From Merluccius polli (taxonomy: Eukaryota > Chordata > Actinopteri > Gadiformes > Merlucciidae): DNA of 64,000 nucleotides. Numbering within the stretch: position 1 is the stretch's first letter; each line of letters begins with the position of its first letter. The position numbers and the translations under genes were made by a program. The stretch is taken from contig JAOPHQ010005144.1 of NCBI GenBank assembly GCA_030340625.1, forward strand, positions 1-64,000. The letters are read 5' to 3'. Below are positions 20,582 to 29,688 of this stretch, in pieces. Below the pieces are notes generated by a model, which saw nothing but the letters and a program-made list of their open reading frames with translations, had not been told where the DNA came from and made no database searches.

Positions 20582-20859
20582 TTAAAGGGGACCTATTTCA
20601 CCACCAGGTGTGAGTGTGATTAGCCATTTCAAAATCTACCCTCTACGTGACCTCACAAGTGGGAGTGTCCACCCAGATGTATGATGGATAGATCAGCCTA
20701 CCAGTTGGTACAGTCCACTGGGTAGGATGGTAGACTGATCTATCCATCATACATCTGGGTGGACACTCCCACTTGTGAGGTCACGTAGAGGGTAGATTTT
20801 GAAATGGCTTGCAATGGCTAATCACACTCACACCTGGTGGTGAAATAGGTCCCCTTTAA
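20582..20859. mobile_element. TTAA-flanked hairpin MITE (copy 1)
   Basis: 278 bp including TTAA at both ends. Practically the whole element is an inverted repeat of about 115-bp arms around GTACAGTCCACTGG. Ends TTAAAGGGGACCTATT resemble the TTAAAGGRR termini of T2-type (piggyBac-related) vertebrate MITEs. Not present in the unit copies at 5640 or 11560, so it inserted within one unit. Confidence 0.8.
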
Positions 20860-20908
20860 GAGTTTTGAGAATTAAGTTAGACGAGTGAAAGTGGACCAAG
20901 TTAAAGGT

Positions 20909-21002
20909 TGCTCCAGGTGAGGGTCGAACTCACAACCTCGGCATTGCTCTGCTGGCTACTGCTGTATAAGTACCGCGCGCTAACCGATTGCGCCACTGGA
21001 GC
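20909..21002 (-). tRNA. tRNA-Ile(TAT) with 20-nt intron
   Basis: 94 nt, acceptor, D, anticodon and T stems all paired (T arm GTGAG-TTCGACC-CTCAC), loop CTTATA, 20-nt intron. The best-preserved Ile copy together with 11610. It forms a head-to-head pair with the tRNA-Trp at 21204. Confidence 0.92.
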
Positions 21003-21203
21003 TTATTTCCATGACAGCTAACAAACATGCACAGGTAACTTTATTGATTAATTGTATATTCACAATGAGTAGAGTCTAAACATGGTGGATTCAGAGTATG
21101 GCTTCTTAGGTGTGCACATGCATATACACCCACATTAAGTCACAAATGCTCCAGTATGTGAATTATGCCGTGTTTTGGTGGGTGAATTCAGCCATAACAC
21201 AGT

Positions 21204-21275
21204 GACCTTGTGGCGCAACGGTAGCGCGTCTGACTCCAGATCAGAAGGTTGCGTGTTCAAATCACGTCAGGGTCA
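21204..21275 (+). tRNA. tRNA-Trp(CCA), duplicate of 16074
   Basis: 72 nt identical to the majority type, sharing the ATCTGCTTTTCTG tail of its counterpart. The duplication breakpoint falls in its upstream spacer, which joins the tRNA-Ile of copy A to the Trp gene of copy B. Confidence 0.95.
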
Positions 21276-21373
21276 TCTGCTTTTCTGAACATCCACACTA
21301 GGATCAAGTTCCTCATGAGTTCATTTATTCGGTATATGTAGCTTAGTGATGTTTGGCAATACATACGTGTGCT

Positions 21374-21467
21374 GCATTGCTCTGCTGGACAAGTAACACA
21401 CACTGCCCAATGGTGCATGTGCACACAGAAAACAGTGATGTAGTTGTACCGATTGCGCCCATTGAGC
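21374..21467 (-). pseudogene. tRNA-Ile remnant, duplicate of 16244
   Basis: Same two pieces as in copy A with a CA tract shorter by three repeats. Confidence 0.6.
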
Positions 21468-21697
21468 TTATTTATGCACATGCACGTGCATGTGCGTACA
21501 AGACATGACAGCTAACAAACATGCACAGGTAACTTTAGTGATTAATTGTATATTCACAATGACTATGGTCTAAACATGGTGGATTCAGAGTATGGCTTCT
21601 TAGATGTGAACATGCATACACACCCACAGTAAGTCACCAACGCTCCAGTATGTGAATGACGCCATGTTTTGGTGGGTGAATCATGCCTGAATACAGT

Positions 21698-21769
21698 GAC
21701 CTTGTGGCGCAACGGTAGCGCGTCTGACTCCAGATCAGAAGGTTGCGTGTTCAAATCACGTCAGGGTCA
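21698..21769 (+). tRNA. tRNA-Trp(CCA), duplicate of 16574
   Basis: 72 nt identical to the majority type. Confidence 0.95.
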
Positions 21770-21918
21770 TCAACTTCTCTGATAATCCACACTCAGATGG
21801 AGTTCCTCAGGAGTTCAACTATTAGGTACATGTAAAAGAAAAGGTTGACTCACTGGAACAAGCGATTCTGCTGTTTTCACATCCACAATATTTGCCGTGA
21901 AGTGTTACTACTGGCAAT

Positions 21919-22362
21919 TAGGGGTGTGAACGTGTACACGTGTAACCGGTTAGTAAATCATAACCGTTTAGGAAAAATCAGTAAACAAAAAGGAAAAAAA
22001 AAATCAAAATCTTCAGTCAATCTAAATATTCTGCACGATTGCGGCGGACCCGGCCGCGGACCCAGCACCGGAACCGCCAGCCGCGGACCCGACCGCGCTC
22101 CTATTTTTTTCTGGTACAAAATCTGTTTGTCTAGTAAAAATTGTCATCTACTCGCCAGTTGTCTGGTAAGCCAAAAAGTTAGTTTCAACCCCTGGGTGGC
22201 AGTGACGCGGAGGAACCTTTCTGAAAAGTGGCTGCACCCTCCATTGGTCATATAGCGCGACTGCGGTCCACTTAAAAAAAAAAAAAAAACGGTTAACCGT
22301 GTACACGAATAAAAAGGGGTCGTGTAACCGTTTACAATTTTTTGTAACCGTTCACACCCCTA
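21919..22362. mobile_element. hAT-type element, uninterrupted (copy B)
   Basis: 444 bp with the same ends and CTGGCAAT duplications (21911-21918 and 22363-22370) as the copy at 16795. Site 22161-22168 reads GTCTGGTA, the pre-insertion state of the Harbinger element present in copy A. Confidence 0.88.
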
Positions 22363-22411
22363 CTGGCAATAATATCATAAATAAAAATAAAAATCATCAT
22401 GAAAGTGGAAG

Positions 22412-22540
22412 GTGTATGATCGCCAGCCCTGTGACCAGTTAGCTTTACTGGTTGTGAGGACATCACAGTTGAGGACTGCAGAGGGTGGCTGTGACATGCC
22501 AGAAGGTTTTTCCCTATGTGCCTTGAAGGCAAGACATCAG
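22412..22540 (+). pseudogene. DDE-transposase fossil (copy B)
   Basis: Duplicate of 18706-18834, interrupted at the same base by the Harbinger element 22541-23993. Confidence 0.55.
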
Positions 22541-22925
22541 GGGCCTCATGTACGAAGACTTGCGTGGATTCTTGCGTGGATTTTGGCGTACGCCAAAACC
22601 CCGAAAATGTTGTACGCACAAATAAATTCAGATGTATGAAAGTGTGCGTACGCATGGATCCGAGCGCGTTTCTTTTGTACATCCCGATCAACGTGGAACT
22701 GAGCGCACGTGCAGATGTGGCAAACTCCTCCCTGTCCACGCCCCCATTTAAATATGCAAATCTATGTAAATAGGCCCTGGACCTGAGATTCACCTCTATC
22801 CGATCACATAAAACAAGTGTGGCACAGAGGATATTTATATATTATTGCCACTTACTTAAATGTGTTATTTTATATGTATGGACTTTATTTGGCATTTTTA
22901 CAGACACCCCCCATTCAATTTTAAG

Positions 22926-22986
<61 letters not shown>

Positions 22987-23993
22987 GTTATTATTATTAT
23001 TAAAGGCACGAGACCACCCGCGGCTATATAAACTGTGGACCGGGACCAGTAAAGCCACTGAGGACCGGCCGACTCACTTGTCTTTTTGTTTAATTGATTC
23101 TTTCAGAATAACATCTTTTCTAAAATATGCCAACCCTTGAGTCAGCTTCACTCTCTGTGTGTAACACAAGCATGAACAAAGGAAAGAAAAGACATTTCAC
23201 AGAGTCCGAGTTGGAGATTGTGGTGAATGACGTGGAGCCGCGGAGGGAGATTCTCTCTGGTCCCGTCAGCATAAGGGATCCATATGAAGAGAACAAGAAA
23301 TGAGTGGGAGTGTGTGTGTGAGGCTGTAAATGCCGTGGGGCCCGAGCAGCGCGCGCACACACACACACACACACACACAGGTGAAGAAGTGGTCGTATCT
23401 GAAGGTGGAGGTGAAGCGGAGGAATATATTCTATGCGTCACTTTCATGCCGCACACTTGGAAGACCACTAGGTGGCGCTGTTTTTGAGCAAATTCCGTAA
23501 CGCTAATAACTCCCGCATACTTTGTCGCACATTCGAAATCGGCTTATGAGCCAATTGTCATCGTTTGCACGTAAATCCTCGCGTTCCCTAAATACTCGCT
23601 CACATCGGATTGCACCATTTGCAAGGTCCTCTAACAACGCTGCCATCGGTAATACCATTTTCTTCATCACATTGCGCATGCGTTTATATCCACACGTATA
23701 GTTGCAAACACGGTGGGTGTGTTAGTTGTTCATAAGTGTGTCTCTGACGTGCACATCACTCTGATGACTAATTGTTTTTGACATTATTAACAGTTTCCCA
23801 GCGTCACCTCTAAGTGTCGCCAAAGGAACAATAGCTGTAGAAACGTGCGTACGCCAGCCATGAAGTTGACGTGAGGCACCGCACATTTCCACGGTCATTT
23901 CACGTTTCATACATCTGAACGTGAGTGTGGAACGCCATTTTTTTTTGCGTACGCCACGTTTTTGTGCGTACGCAACCTTCGTACATGAGGCCC
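22541..23993. mobile_element. Harbinger element with Myb-like fossil (copy B)
   Basis: Duplicate of 18835-20270, 1453 bp; the CAG duplications are at 22538-22540 and 23994-23996. Because both copies have it, this element inserted before the segmental duplication, unlike the one at 17050. Confidence 0.88.
23127..23420 (+). pseudogene. Harbinger Myb/SANT-like fossil (copy B)
   Basis: Same frame, stop (23301) and frameshift as in copy A. The CA tract between the two halves is two repeats longer (23356-23379), so the fossil was already broken when duplicated. Confidence 0.75.
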
Positions 23994-24304
23994 CAGGTGT
24001 GATGTTGTTGAAGTGCTTTGGCCTAAAAGGGAGGACAGAATGGATGCATACATTATAAACATGTTTTTTCTCATATTTGTGTGTCCAGGAAATATTTTGC
24101 ATTGACGGCAAAACTATGTAAACAGCCTGTCCAGTTTTGATGCAACCACTTTGAATTTTGAGTGTCAGGGCTTATGCAATGATCAAGACAGTAAATCTGG
24201 TGACTGTACATGTACTGATTGTGGGTAACAGTTTGGTTGTTATAGGCTCTTGCACAGGTGGTTTAGTGTTATGAGAAATTGTTTTACTGTTAAGTGAATT
24301 GCAC

Positions 24305-24582
24305 TTAAAGGGGACCTATTTCACCACCAGGTGTGAGTGTGATTAGCCATTTCAAAATCTACCCTCTACGTGACCTCACAAGTGGGAGTGTCCACCCAGA
24401 TGTATGATGGATAGATCAGCCTACCAGTTGGTACAGTCCACTGGGTAGGATGGTAGACTGATCTATCCATCATACATCTGGGTGGACACTCCCACTTGTG
24501 AGGTCACGTAGAGGGTAGATTTTGAAATGGCTTGCAATGGCTAATCACACTCACACCTGGTGGTGAAATAGGTCCCCTTTAA
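24305..24582. mobile_element. TTAA-flanked hairpin MITE (copy 2)
   Basis: Duplicate of 20582-20859 by the segmental duplication, with TTAA at 24305-24308 and 24579-24582. Confidence 0.85.
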
Positions 24583-24631
24583 GAGTTTTGAGAATTAAGT
24601 TAGACGAGTGAAAGTGGACCAAGTTAAAGGT

Positions 24632-24726
24632 TGCTCCAGGTGAGGGTCGAACTCACAACCTCGGCATTGCTCTGCTGGCTACTGCTGTATAAGTACCCGC
24701 GCGCTAACCGATTGCGCCACTGGAGC
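24632..24726 (-). tRNA. tRNA-Ile(TAT), one-base insertion
   Basis: As the copy at 20909 but with one extra C on the plus strand (GTACCCGCGCG for GTACCGCGCG), placing an additional G between D arm and anticodon stem. This may weaken folding. It post-dates the segmental duplication. Confidence 0.7.
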
Positions 24727-24927
24727 TTATTTCCATGACAGCTAACAAACATGCACAGGTAACTTTATTGATTAATTGTATATTCACAATGAGTAGAGTC
24801 TAAACATGGTGGATTCAGAGTATGGCTTCTTAGGTGTGCACATGCATATACACCCACAGTAAGTCACAAATGCTCCAGTATGTGAATTATGCCGTGTTTT
24901 GGTGGGTGAATTCTGTCATAACACAGT

Positions 24928-24999
24928 GACCTTGTGGCGCAACGGTAGCGCGTCTGACTCCAGATCAGAAGGTTGCGTGTTCAAATCACGTCAGGGTCA
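24928..24999 (+). tRNA. tRNA-Trp(CCA), type-I flank
   Basis: 72 nt identical to the majority type, divergent mate of the tRNA-Ile at 24632. ATCAGCTTTTCT terminator. Confidence 0.95.
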
Positions 25000-25196
25000 T
25001 CAGCTTTTCTAAAAATCCACACTAAGATCAAGTTCCTCATGAGTTCATCCATTAGGTACTGTATATGTTGGTTAATGTGTAGAACTCAAATACGAAAAGG
25101 TTGACACACTTCAATAAGGCCGTCTGCCGTTTTCACATCTACATTATTTGCTGTAAAGTGAAACAACTGGCAGTAAACTTTAACACCTCATTCAGT

Positions 25197-25250
25197 GAAC
25201 TTGTGGCACAACGGTAGCACATATGACTCTAAATCAGGAAGTTGTGTGCG
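25197..25250 (+). pseudogene. tRNA-Trp-derived CTA copy, truncated
   Basis: Third CTA-anticodon derivative (CTCTAAA), matching 12622 up to the anticodon arm, then breaking into a GT-rich junction. The T arm and 3' acceptor are missing. Confidence 0.75.
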
Positions 25251-25256
25251 TGTTGT

Positions 25257-25328
25257 GTGTGTGTGGCGCAATGATAGCACGTATGACTCCAGATCAGAAG
25301 GTTGCGTGCTCAAATCACATCAGGGTCG
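25257..25328 (+). pseudogene. tRNA-Trp pseudogene fused to GT-rich junction
   Basis: Reads GTGTGGCGCAATGATAGCAC, then TCCAGATCAGAAGG with the CCA anticodon, then a T loop GCTCAAAT. The 5' acceptor is replaced by the GT repeat, so the acceptor stem cannot form. It and 25197 probably result from replication slippage or recombination at the GT tract. Confidence 0.7.
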
Positions 25329-25668
25329 TCAGCTTCTCTGAAGATCCACACTAGGATCAAGTTTCTCATGAGTTCATCCATTAGGTATACGTTTGTAACT
25401 TAATCAAGGAAAAGGAGAAGGTTTACCCACTGGAACATGTCAGTCTGCCATTTTCACATCCACATTATTTGCGGTGTGTTACTACTAGCAGTACATTTGT
25501 GCGGTCATGTTGTGATCGTTTGTGTGGATCGCGCACACACACAGACTTCTTTGAAAGGCATCTTAGTGATGTTTGGCAAAACATAAGACTCCTCCAGGTG
25601 AGGCTCGAACACACACACACACCCACACACAGTGTGTGAAGGGCATCTGATGGGGATTGACACTGTAT

Positions 25669-25742
25669 GGCCCTGTGGTGTAATGGTAGCATGTCTGACT
25701 GCAGATCAGAACGGTGTGCGTGCGCAAAACACATCAGGGTTA
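25669..25742 (+). pseudogene. tRNA-Trp-like sequence with GCA anticodon
   Basis: GGCCCTGTGG...GTCTGACTGCAGATCAGAA keeps the Trp-type anticodon stem but has loop CTGCAGA, presenting GCA (cysteine). The T loop is destroyed (GCGCAAAA), removing the B box, and acceptor pairing depends on two G-T pairs. Confidence 0.6.
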
Positions 25743-26008
25743 ACACCATTTGAAAGTGTGTTGTTCAGTTGACAGACTACAACAAGCAGACATTACATCA
25801 CCACATGAAATAAAGTTCAGTATAAGGCACTGTTTCAGTTGAAGTGCCACTAACTCACTTGAAACTGTCGGTCTGCAGTGTCCATCACTATTTGTGGCAA
25901 TGAGCTACTTGACAGAAACAACATCAATGAGGTTGTGGTGGGACTGCACTTTCAGGTGGAGGATTCATTAGTCACTCATTTAAATGCGGTCTGACAAAGT
26001 TTAAAGGT

Positions 26009-26076
26009 TGCTCCAGGTGAGGCTGAAAATCAAAACCTTGGCATTGCTCTGCTGGATAAGTTCCTGCCACTGGAGC
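26009..26076 (-). pseudogene. tRNA-Ile fragment
   Basis: Retains GCTCCAGGTGAGGCT, the start of the intron and the terminal CACTGGAGC, but anticodon, D arm and much of the T loop are deleted or mutated. Confidence 0.7.
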
Positions 26077-26471
26077 ACAGGATCCAATGAAAGAGATTCA
26101 AGGAAATGCACACGCACACCCCAATGCTGTTATCAACTCTAGTGTGTGAACGATAGCAGATGATGGATTTAAGGTGTGACTTTCTTTCGCTCCAAACATC
26201 ATCTTAAACAGCTCAACTAATGCTTGGCACACAATGGACGACACCATGTTGCCCATTCTCAACGTCATTGCGGAAGATGTCCCAAATTCATGCTATACAA
26301 TATGTATATACTCTATGTTAACCTAACTCTTCAAGTATGTCTCGAGCTGTTTATTTTGAGCACATTTTTGATATTGAATCAGAATTTAGTTTTCACCCTA
26401 ATACTAAAAATCAACATAATTCAACCAGTACTTCACATTTTGTGTGACGTAGTTTGACCCAAGTTAACAGT

Positions 26472-26565
26472 TGCCCCAGGTAAGGCTCAAACGGCCTTCC
26501 CAAGGGTCGCTTTGCTAGATACTGCTGTATGAGTACCTCGTGTTGACCGTTTGCACCACTGGAGC
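26472..26565 (-). pseudogene. tRNA-Ile-derived copy with CAT anticodon
   Basis: 94 nt with intron position retained, but loop CTCATA presents CAT, the T arm is unrecognisable (AAACGGCCTTCCC on the plus strand) and acceptor has a G-to-A change. Not functional. Confidence 0.65.
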
Positions 26566-26820
26566 TAACTTATGCAGAAGGCACATGCATGTTAACATGC
26601 AAACTGCATACATGTGTGCCAGACATGACACGACACAAACATGCACAGGTCAAATTTGGGCTTGGTTTTATGTCCACAATGAGTATGGATGTAAACATTG
26701 TGGATTTGTAGTATACGGCTTCTTCGGCATGCGCATGCATACACACCGACAGTAACTTACCAACGCTCCAGTATGGGAACGATGTGCTGTGTTAACGGGT
26801 GAAATCACAATGCACCCAGT

Positions 26821-26892
26821 GACCTCATTGTGCAGCGGTAGCGCGGCACCCTCCCGATCAGAAGGTTGTGTGTTCAAATCACGTCGGCCACA
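26821..26892 (+). pseudogene. tRNA-Trp pseudogene
   Basis: GACCTCA start and T arm GTGTG-TTCAAAT-CACGT-like remain, but the anticodon arm is rewritten (GGCACCCTCCCGATC) and the 3' acceptor ends GTCGGCCA. Pair 6 is C, as in the type-II lineage, although the upstream spacer is of type I. Confidence 0.75.
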
Positions 26893-26963
26893 CCAGGATC
26901 AAGTTAATGAATTGAAACATGGAATACAAGATGTCTACAGTTTTCTCATCCACGTTTGTTGTG

Positions 26964-27249
26964 TTAAAGGGCCCCTTTTTTAACACTTGGTGTGATGTTG
27001 ATTACAAGCCAATCAAAATCTACCTAGTGAGATCACAAGTGGGAGTGTTCACCCAGATGTATGATGGTTAGATCAGCCTACCAGTTGGTACAGTCCAGTG
27101 GATAGGCTGGTAGGCTGATATAGCCGTCATACATTTGGGTGAACACTCCCACTTGTGATGTCACTAGAGGGTAGATTTTGACTTTGATTTTGACTGGCTT
27201 GTAATGGCTAATCAACATCACACATGGTGGTAAATAAGAGGCCCTTTAA
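26964..27249. mobile_element. TTAA-flanked hairpin MITE (diverged third copy)
   Basis: Same family as 20582 and 24305 (shared ACAAGTGGGAGTGTTCACCC and GATCAGCCTACCAGTTGG) with TTAA at 26964-26967 and 27246-27249, but diverged by many substitutions. It is an independent, older insertion. Confidence 0.8.
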
Positions 27250-27326
27250 TACTGTCAGTATATTTGTGAGGAGATGTTGTGAATGTGATCGTTTGTGTGG
27301 ATTGGAAAAACAAATTTATTTTAAAA

Positions 27327-27391
27327 TTGCTCTGCTGGGTACTGCTGTATAAGTACCACGTGCTGACCAACCTACCAGGAGTGCACATGGC
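27327..27391 (-). pseudogene. tRNA-Ile fragment (5' half)
   Basis: Intron, TAT anticodon (TATAAGTACCACG on the plus strand) and part of the D arm remain; the T arm is absent and the acceptor is mutated (CAGGAGTGC). Confidence 0.7.
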
Positions 27392-27497
27392 CTAGAAACT
27401 GTCCACACACACACACACACACACACACCAAAGCCAAGTTATCAGCACTATATTGTGAGAACAACATCTGAGAGCTGTGGATTATTTTTAGTGGAGT

Positions 27498-27569
27498 GAC
27501 CTCGTGGCGCAACGGTAGCGCGTCTGACTCCAGATCAGAAGGTTGCGTGTTCAAATCACGTCGGGGTCA
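27498..27569 (+). tRNA. tRNA-Trp(CCA), canonical C6-G67, type-II flank
   Basis: 72 nt with acceptor GACCTCG/CGGGGTC, the sequence usual for vertebrate tRNA-Trp. The upstream flank is type II (AAGTTATCAGCACTATATTGTGAGAACAACATCTGAGAGC-like). Downstream TTCGCTTTTTCC supplies a five-T terminator. It may represent the ancestral form in this array. Confidence 0.96.
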
Positions 27570-27891
27570 TTCGCTTTTTCCAATTTGACATTTACAAATC
27601 TTTCCACATAACACTAAACCACCCATGCAAGGGCTTATAACAACCAAAATGTCACCCACATGTGTCAAAACACACACAGTCAATAGACAACAATATCACC
27701 AAATTATCATTGCGTAAACCCTGACACTAAAAATTCAAAGAATTTGCATCAAAACTGGACAGGCTGTTTACATAGTGTTGCTGTCCATGCAAAATATTTC
27801 CTGGACACACAAATATGAGGAAAAAAATGTTCATTATGTATTCATCACATTAGATATTACGGTCTGTCCTCCCTTTAAGGCCACAGCAATT

Positions 27892-28056
27892 CATCAACAT
27901 CACAGCTGATGTCTTGCCTTTCAAGGCACAGAGGGAAAAACCTTCTGGCATGTCACAGCCGCCCTCTGCAGTCCTCAACTGTGATGTCCTCACAACCAGC
28001 ATTCATTGCATCCAGTAAAGCTACCTGGTCATGGGGCTGGCAATCATACACCTTCC
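27892..28056 (-). pseudogene. DDE-transposase fossil, inverted
   Basis: Reverse-strand copy of the fossil at 5194, with the LLDAMNAG portion present as in that copy (CATTCATTGCATCCAGTAAA on the plus strand). Confidence 0.55.
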
Positions 28057-28111
28057 ACCTCCATGCTGAGTTTTCATTGATTTTTTTTACAGAAAATTGG
28101 CTTGAGCAATA

Positions 28112-28983
28112 TGGAGGACTAAAAGTGCCAAAATTAAATAAATAAACACACCATTAAATAATTACTTAAATGTGTCATTAATTAATTAAAATTGGAATTA
28201 AATATTTAAATGTGTCATTAATTCATTAAAATACCGATTAATTTTATGTTAAAAAAAACCCCATATATAATCATTTCACTATTTAATTAATTTACATTTA
28301 CATTTCATGATTTACATTTACATTTCATGATCCTGTGTTGCAGTGCTTCATGAATTGTCAAACTGTCAAACTCGCCCATCAAAGTCAGTGGGTGGGGCTA
28401 ACGCTAATCTAGTCTGATCCATTGCTTTGGTCTGTAGTAGAGTGCCTGGTTAGAGAAAATGGAGGATCTTCATGAACTTTCTAGGGAGTTGGTGAGAGAC
28501 ATTTTAGACTTAGCAGAGGATGTGGAAGCAGGACCAGAAAGTTTTGTTTAATAGAGTATCTAAACCAACGTAGAGGGGAATAGCGCCACCCAGTGTATTG
28601 GAATGTGTTCACTAGCTCTGCATCAATCCATTATCTGGAATTGATTTGCCTTGACTTGATGCCCAGGGTAACCAATCAGGCATTAGGATCCGCCTACCAA
28701 CTTTGATGGGCGAGTTTGACAGTTTGACAATTCATGAAGCACTGCAACACAGGATCATGAAATGTAAATGTAAATCATGAAATGTAAATGTAAATTAATT
28801 AAATAGTGAAATGATTATATATGTTGTTGTTTTTTTTACATAAAATGAATCGGTATTTTAATGAATTAATGACACATTTAAGTATTTAATTCCAATATTA
28901 ATTAATTAATGACACATTTAAGTAATTATTTAATGGTGTATTTATTTATTTATTTATTTAATTTTTGCACTTTTAGTCCTCCA
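28112..28983. mobile_element. Inverted-repeat element with ~270-bp arms
   Basis: 872 bp between TGGAGGACTAAAAGTGC and its reverse complement. The arms extend to CTCGCCCATCAAAGT at about 28380 and ACTTTGATGGGCGAG at about 28704. The host sequence elsewhere reads GGCTTGAGGAAGGG without a break, so this is an insertion; the exact duplication is unclear (flanks GAGCAATA and ATAGAG). Superfamily not assigned. AT-rich arms contain duplicated TTTACATTTACATTTCATGA motifs. Confidence 0.7.
28459..28551 (+). other. Micro-ORF in the loop of the inverted-repeat element
   Basis: ATG to TAA, 30 codons, MEDLHELSRELVRDILDLAE then DVEAGPESFV. It is acidic and predicted helical by composition, and sits in the single-copy centre of the element. 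No family recognised; may be chance or the stub of a lost transposase. Confidence 0.2.
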
Positions 28984-29363
28984 TAGAGGAAGGGTGAAGA
29001 GGGCAGCATTATGCTTGTGAGTATTTGGTGTTCACAAGTTGCACTTGTGGGATGGAATTGACAGCATGTGTTCTCTGTTACTATTCAAAGTTACTCGCCT
29101 TCTCTTTTGTACAAACACAAGACTCATTGTACATAGTGTGTTGCATGCAATCATTTACCTAATGAACAAACACGCACAGGTCACTTCAGTGATTGTATAT
29201 ATTGTATATAATTGTATATTCACAATGAGTATGGTCTAAACATGGTGGATTCAGAGTATGGCTTCTTAGGTGTGCACATGCATACACAGCCGCAGTAAGT
29301 CACCAACACTCCAGCATGTGAATGATGTCATGTTTTGGTGGGTGAATTCCGCCATAATACAGT

Positions 29364-29435
29364 GACCTTGTGGCGCAACGGTAGCGCGTCTGACTCCAGA
29401 TCAGAAGGTTGCGTGTTCAAATCACGTCAGGGTCA
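29364..29435 (+). tRNA. tRNA-Trp(CCA), type-I flank
   Basis: 72 nt identical to the majority type, with type-I spacer immediately right of the inverted segment. Downstream ATTAGCTCTCC has no TTTT. Confidence 0.94.
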
Positions 29436-29636
29436 TTAGCTCTCCAAAAATCCACACTAGGGTCAAGTTCATCCATTTGGTTTGTTGGTAAACGTACCGA
29501 ACTCAAACAAGGAATGAGAAAGGGCTGACTCACGCATAGTAATTGCGGCAAAGTGTCAATACTGGAAGTAAATTTGGGAGGTTGTGATTGTACACACTTC
29601 ATTTAAATGCAGCTTAGCAAAGTTTGGAAAACAAAG

Positions 29637-29688
29637 GATGCACCAGGTGAGGCTCGAACTCACAACCTCGGCATTGCTCTGCTCGATA
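29637..29688 (-). pseudogene. tRNA-Ile fragment (3' half)
   Basis: T arm and part of the intron (CTCGAACTCACAACCTCGGC on the plus strand), then breaks at GATAAGTAAGGGATAA, which resembles the terminus of the small MITE family seen at 32822 and 61997. Confidence 0.7.

Larger units (their letters stand above)
16020..21170. repeat. Tandem segmental duplication, copy A
   Basis: Starts and ends inside the type-I spacer/tRNA-Trp block, as expected for unequal exchange between Trp units. Contains two Trp genes (16074, 16574), a hAT-type element with a Harbinger element inside it, a DDE fossil with a second Harbinger element, a TTAA hairpin MITE and a tRNA-Ile. Copy B (21171-24900) repeats it with an offset of 5130 bp at the left end and about 3724 bp at the right end; the difference is mainly the 1410-bp Harbinger insertion present only here. 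Confidence 0.95.
21171..24900. repeat. Tandem segmental duplication, copy B
   Basis: Repeats copy A almost base for base; differences seen are the missing 1410-bp Harbinger insertion, an 8-bp change in GTGTACAC repeats at 21929, longer ATT (22927-23002) and CA tracts, a small deletion near 23518 and scattered substitutions. The low divergence outside microsatellites implies a recent event. Confidence 0.95.
27601..29165 (-). repeat. Inverted unit segment
   Basis: Reverse complement of the region 5000-5625: the AGGCTCTTGCACGGGTGG block, the DDE fossil and the ATTCATCC-type left flank (GACAGCATGT at 29060) appear in opposite orientation and order. The segment is lengthened by the inverted-repeat element 28112-28983. 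It lies between two normally oriented tRNA-Trp genes, and no tRNA-Ile is left in this unit. Confidence 0.85.
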
